Under the pieces are notes generated by a model. The model did no database searches and was not told where the DNA came from. It was given only the letters and a program-made list of their open reading frames with translations. Of a DNA stretch of 16,471 bases, positions 14,688 to 16,471 are shown in pieces. The stretch is from Gemmatimonadales bacterium UBA1120 (GTDB lineage Bacteria; Gemmatimonadota; Gemmatimonadetes; Longimicrobiales; Gaopeijiaceae), in assembly GCA_002313925.1 (NCBI GenBank), contig DCAZ01000093.1, forward strand, positions 1 to 16,471, written 5' to 3'. Positions within the stretch are counted from its first letter, which is position 1, and every line of letters starts with the position of its first letter. A program made the translations under genes and the position numbers.

Positions 14688-16010
14688 CTACAAGGTCAGC
14701 TGCACACCCGAATCCAGAAAGGCCCGAAAACCGTCGGCGTCCCTTGATGCAGCACCGATACGACTGATGGCTTCAGCTAATTCCTCATCCGCATTCGCTG
14801 TCGATATACGTAAGAAGTGCTGGCCTTCGCTACCGAGCGTGCCGAAAGAACGTCGGTCCATTGTCGCAACTTTGTATTTGTACAGCAGGAATAGCTGGAA
14901 GAGAGTAGCTGGACTCGAGTCAGTACGGATGTCCTCGGGCAATGCATCGAACGCCTTAATCCCACCCATGTTTTGGAGTGCACCTTCGATGTTTGGAAAA
15001 GCGTAAAAAGCCCCCTTCGGATTCTGACATGTGATTCCGCTGATCTCGTTCAGGCCTGTCACAACCAAGTCGCGTCGACGTTGAAAGGCCTCGACCATTA
15101 TTTGGATAGAGTTTACGCTCTCAGGCGATTCCAGGGCTTCGATAGCCCCCCATTGGTTATAGGGAGGGATTGACGCGAAATAGTTGATGGCGAGTTGCCG
15201 ATGGGCCAAGGCCTCTTCTACAGTTGGATATACCGCCCAACCGACCCGACCACCTGTCCAAGCATAGGTTTTTGAGCAGCCCGACGCGATGATCGTGCGT
15301 GCCTCCATTCCTGGCATCGATGCGATTGAGGTGTGCTTGTCACCATCAAATGTGATCGCCTCGTAGGATTCGTCAGAGTAGACCCGCAGATTTGGACTTG
15401 TTTTCTCGATTATGAGTTCAGCGAGTTCACTAAGTTGTCCCCTCGTCGCGACACCACCCGTTGGATTTGATGGGAAGTTCAAGAAGATCAATCCCGTTCG
15501 ATCACTCAACAGGGGCTCGAGGTTATCTCGTTTCAATGCGAAGTCATCCGATTCCTCAAGGACGACAGGCATTGGATTGCATCTGAAGTAAGGAATAAAC
15601 GACTCGAAGAGCGGGTAGCCAGGTGAGGGATAGATGACCTCTTCACCTGCTTCACTGTATATCATATGAGCGAAGCCTATCGGAGGGCGCCCTCCTGGGT
15701 AGATGACGACTCGCTCTGGATCAACATCGAGTCCGTGCTTCTCGCCCATTGATTTAGCGACGGACGAACGTAGCTCAGGAATCCCTTGGGGGTCGCAGTA
15801 CGTGGTTAGCCCCATGTCCAGAGCCTTCTTTACAGCTGCTGTGACGTGATGGGCCAGGGGGAAATCTGGTTGACCAAGGTTGCATCTGATTACCTGGTCA
15901 CCGCCCGATTCCACCTCAGATATTCGCCCTCCAAGGGCGAACGCTGCCTCAGTGCCAATTCGGGTCACACGATTAGCAAAGAGTTCTTTGGGTGAGGAGG
16001 CAATTACCAT
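14688..16010 (-). CDS. Class I/II pyridoxal-phosphate aminotransferase
   Basis: Cytoplasmic fold-type-I aminotransferase of the aspartate aminotransferase superfamily, 440 residues from ATG 16010. Hallmarks: NLGQPDFP near 44-51, the YCDPQGIPELR segment near 71-81, FPSNPTG with Asn182, YSDESYE with Asp213 (pyridine N partner), the PLP Schiff-base lysine Lys247 in SGCSKTYAWTGGRVGW, and FLRIS with Arg401 for the substrate carboxylate. It transfers an amino group between an amino acid and a 2-oxo acid; the exact pair is not evident. A GTG at 16025 would add five residues, but its Shine-Dalgarno-like AGGGAA is too close, so the ATG is preferred only mildly. It is first in the probable aminotransferase/transketolase-like/Tat-lipoprotein operon and follows a hairpin-rich spacer. 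The insertion around 345-375 near the small domain is longer than in compact homologues. Confidence 0.92.
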   Translation of the reverse strand: MVIASSPKELFANRVTRIGTEAAFALGGRISEVESGGDQVIRCNLGQPDFPLAHHVTAAVKKALDMGLTTYCDPQGIPELRSSVAKSMGEKHGLDVDPERVVIYPGGRPPIGFAHMIYSEAGEEVIYPSPGYPLFESFIPYFRCNPMPVVLEESDDFALKRDNLEPLLSDRTGLIFLNFPSNPTGGVATRGQLSELAELIIEKTSPNLRVYSDESYEAITFDGDKHTSIASMPGMEARTIIASGCSKTYAWTGGRVGWAVYPTVEEALAHRQLAINYFASIPPYNQWGAIEALESPESVNSIQIMVEAFQRRRDLVVTGLNEISGITCQNPKGAFYAFPNIEGALQNMGGIKAFDALPEDIRTDSSPATLFQLFLLYKYKVATMDRRSFGTLGSEGQHFLRISTANADEELAEAISRIGAASRDADGFRAFLDSGVQLTL

Positions 16011-16054
16011 TGGCCCAATTCTCACTTCCCTAAGTGGTAAAGATTACCTGTACC

Positions 16055-16090
16055 AAAAAAGCACGGGAGGATCGCTGGGTCTCATCCTCC
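16055..16090 (-). terminator. Terminator-like hairpin with T-run, or attenuator in the aminotransferase leader
   Basis: Read on the minus strand, GGAGGAT (16090-16084), an 11-base loop, its exact complement ATCCTCC (16072-16066), a 5-base spacer CGTGC and then six T (16060-16055). It lies about 110 bases past the barrel-gene stop but only 30-45 bases before the aminotransferase start. It could end the upstream transcript or, if the aminotransferase promoter lies further upstream, attenuate that gene. The gap between stem and T-run weakens it. Confidence 0.5.
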
Positions 16091-16125
16091 GGGCAAGCAT
16101 TAATTGGAAGACAGGATATTTGAAA

Positions 16126-16145
16126 GTGTGAGTTTTTTCTCACAC
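16126..16145. repeat. 7-bp inverted repeat with six-base T/A loop
   Basis: GTGTGAG at 16126-16132 and CTCACAC at 16139-16145 are exact complements around six T (plus strand). On the minus strand it comes 56 bases after the barrel gene stop and is followed by TTTC, so it may be a weak terminator for that gene. It is equally suited to be an operator upstream of the aminotransferase gene. Confidence 0.5.
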
Positions 16146-16200
16146 AGTTTGTTAGAGTTCTGAATCTTTCACTTGCTAATCAGTTAGTTTGCCTAGCGAT

Positions 16201-16471
16201 TTAAAAGAACCAGGATGTAGAGACATAACCTATGGCTGGGATGAACCCGTACTCAGATCCCAATCCCAGCGTTCCGGGTGATGCTAGTTCTGCTCCCAAA
16301 CCTCTGAACGCTGCCGCAGTCACGGTTAGGGAGCTGGTCGCAGACCAGTTCAGGCCCGGCGAGACCAACATGCTTCTGTCGCGTGCATTTACGAGCGTGA
16401 GTCCACTCACGCCCACGAGTGGATGGACTTGGTATGATAGTTGGCTTGCAACAGTCCATTGACCTATAGTC
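16201..16471 (-). CDS. C-terminal fragment of an outer-membrane beta-barrel-like protein (cut by window edge)
   Basis: An open frame of 90 codons runs from the right edge to TAA at 16201 with no stop; the 5' part lies outside the window. The visible sequence alternates polar and hydrophobic residues in strand-length runs (QWTVASQLSYQV, MLVSPGLNWSA, SLTVTAAAFRGLGAEL, AIGYVSTSWFF) separated by short turns, and ends in Trp-Phe-Phe. A terminal Phe with alternating hydrophobics is the usual BAM-recognised signature of outer-membrane barrels. No family can be named from this fragment. An in-frame GTG at 16416 exists but the frame continues beyond it, so it is not taken as the start. Confidence 0.65.
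   Translation of the reverse strand, partial: TIGQWTVASQLSYQVHPLVGVSGLTLVNARDRSMLVSPGLNWSATSSLTVTAAAFRGLGAELASPGTLGLGSEYGFIPAIGYVSTSWFF

Noticed and set aside
16036..16048. Short dyad GGTAA-AGA-TTACC before the aminotransferase gene
   Set aside because: Five-base arms are expected by chance at this frequency; no second copy is seen nearby.
1..16471. CRISPR array, tRNA/rRNA gene, transposase, integrase or phage gene
   Set aside because: No regularly spaced repeats, cloverleaf-like segments, terminal inverted repeats flanking a gene, or proteins of these classes were found.

Overview
The window carries twelve complete protein-coding genes and one gene cut by the right edge, packed with short gaps (largest non-coding stretch about 190 bases). 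No rRNA, tRNA, CRISPR array, insertion sequence or phage gene is visible. Base composition is fairly balanced. The cell envelope looks Gram-negative: there is a probable outer-membrane beta-barrel C-terminus ending in Phe (right edge), two twin-arginine (Tat) signal peptides, lipobox cysteines, and several exported hydrolases. The mix of exported peptidases, a PhoD-type phosphatase, a P1-family peptidase beside a sodium:solute symporter, and an actinobacterial-style class II aldolase suits an aerobic, peptide-scavenging environmental heterotroph. Gemmatimonadota or a similar uncultured marine or soil phylum is my guess; it rests on gene content only and is low confidence.

Left block (1-5305, all minus strand, read right to left): a secreted lectin-like protein (DUF1554-like), a P1-family (DmpA/L-aminopeptidase-type) peptidase with a signal peptide, a sodium:solute symporter, an SDR oxidoreductase and a class II fructose-bisphosphate aldolase. 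Gaps of 12, 61 and 32 bases suggest the first four form an operon. The aldolase follows a 211-base gap and may have its own promoter. A plausible theme is release of small amides or peptides in the periplasm (P1 peptidase), Na+-driven uptake (symporter) and oxidation (SDR); the substrate cannot be read from sequence.

Middle block (5455-11239): an M20 metallopeptidase/deacylase gene (+) converges on a Tat-exported PhoD-like phosphatase gene (-) with only 4 bases between stop codons. The phosphatase gene diverges from a two-gene plus-strand unit: a zinc alcohol/polyol dehydrogenase and an M28 aminopeptidase lipoprotein, 28 bases apart.

Right block (11280-16471, minus strand): the edge-truncated barrel gene, a 175-base spacer with two hairpins, a class I/II aminotransferase, an 855-residue divergent transketolase-like ThDP enzyme, and a Tat-exported Cys-rich lipoprotein of unknown function. 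The last three are probably one operon. It ends in a perfect 22-bp palindrome shared with the convergent M28 gene.

The most unusual item is the transketolase-like enzyme. It keeps transketolase's catalytic Glu and the His/Asp/His substrate-site spacing, but has Gly-Glu-Phe where the family has the metal-binding Gly-Asp-Gly, and a long inter-domain segment that classical transketolases lack. Its operon with an aminotransferase and an orphan Tat lipoprotein is the best candidate here for something undescribed. I see no defence, secretion or biosynthetic island. Most of the window otherwise looks like ordinary chromosomal metabolism.
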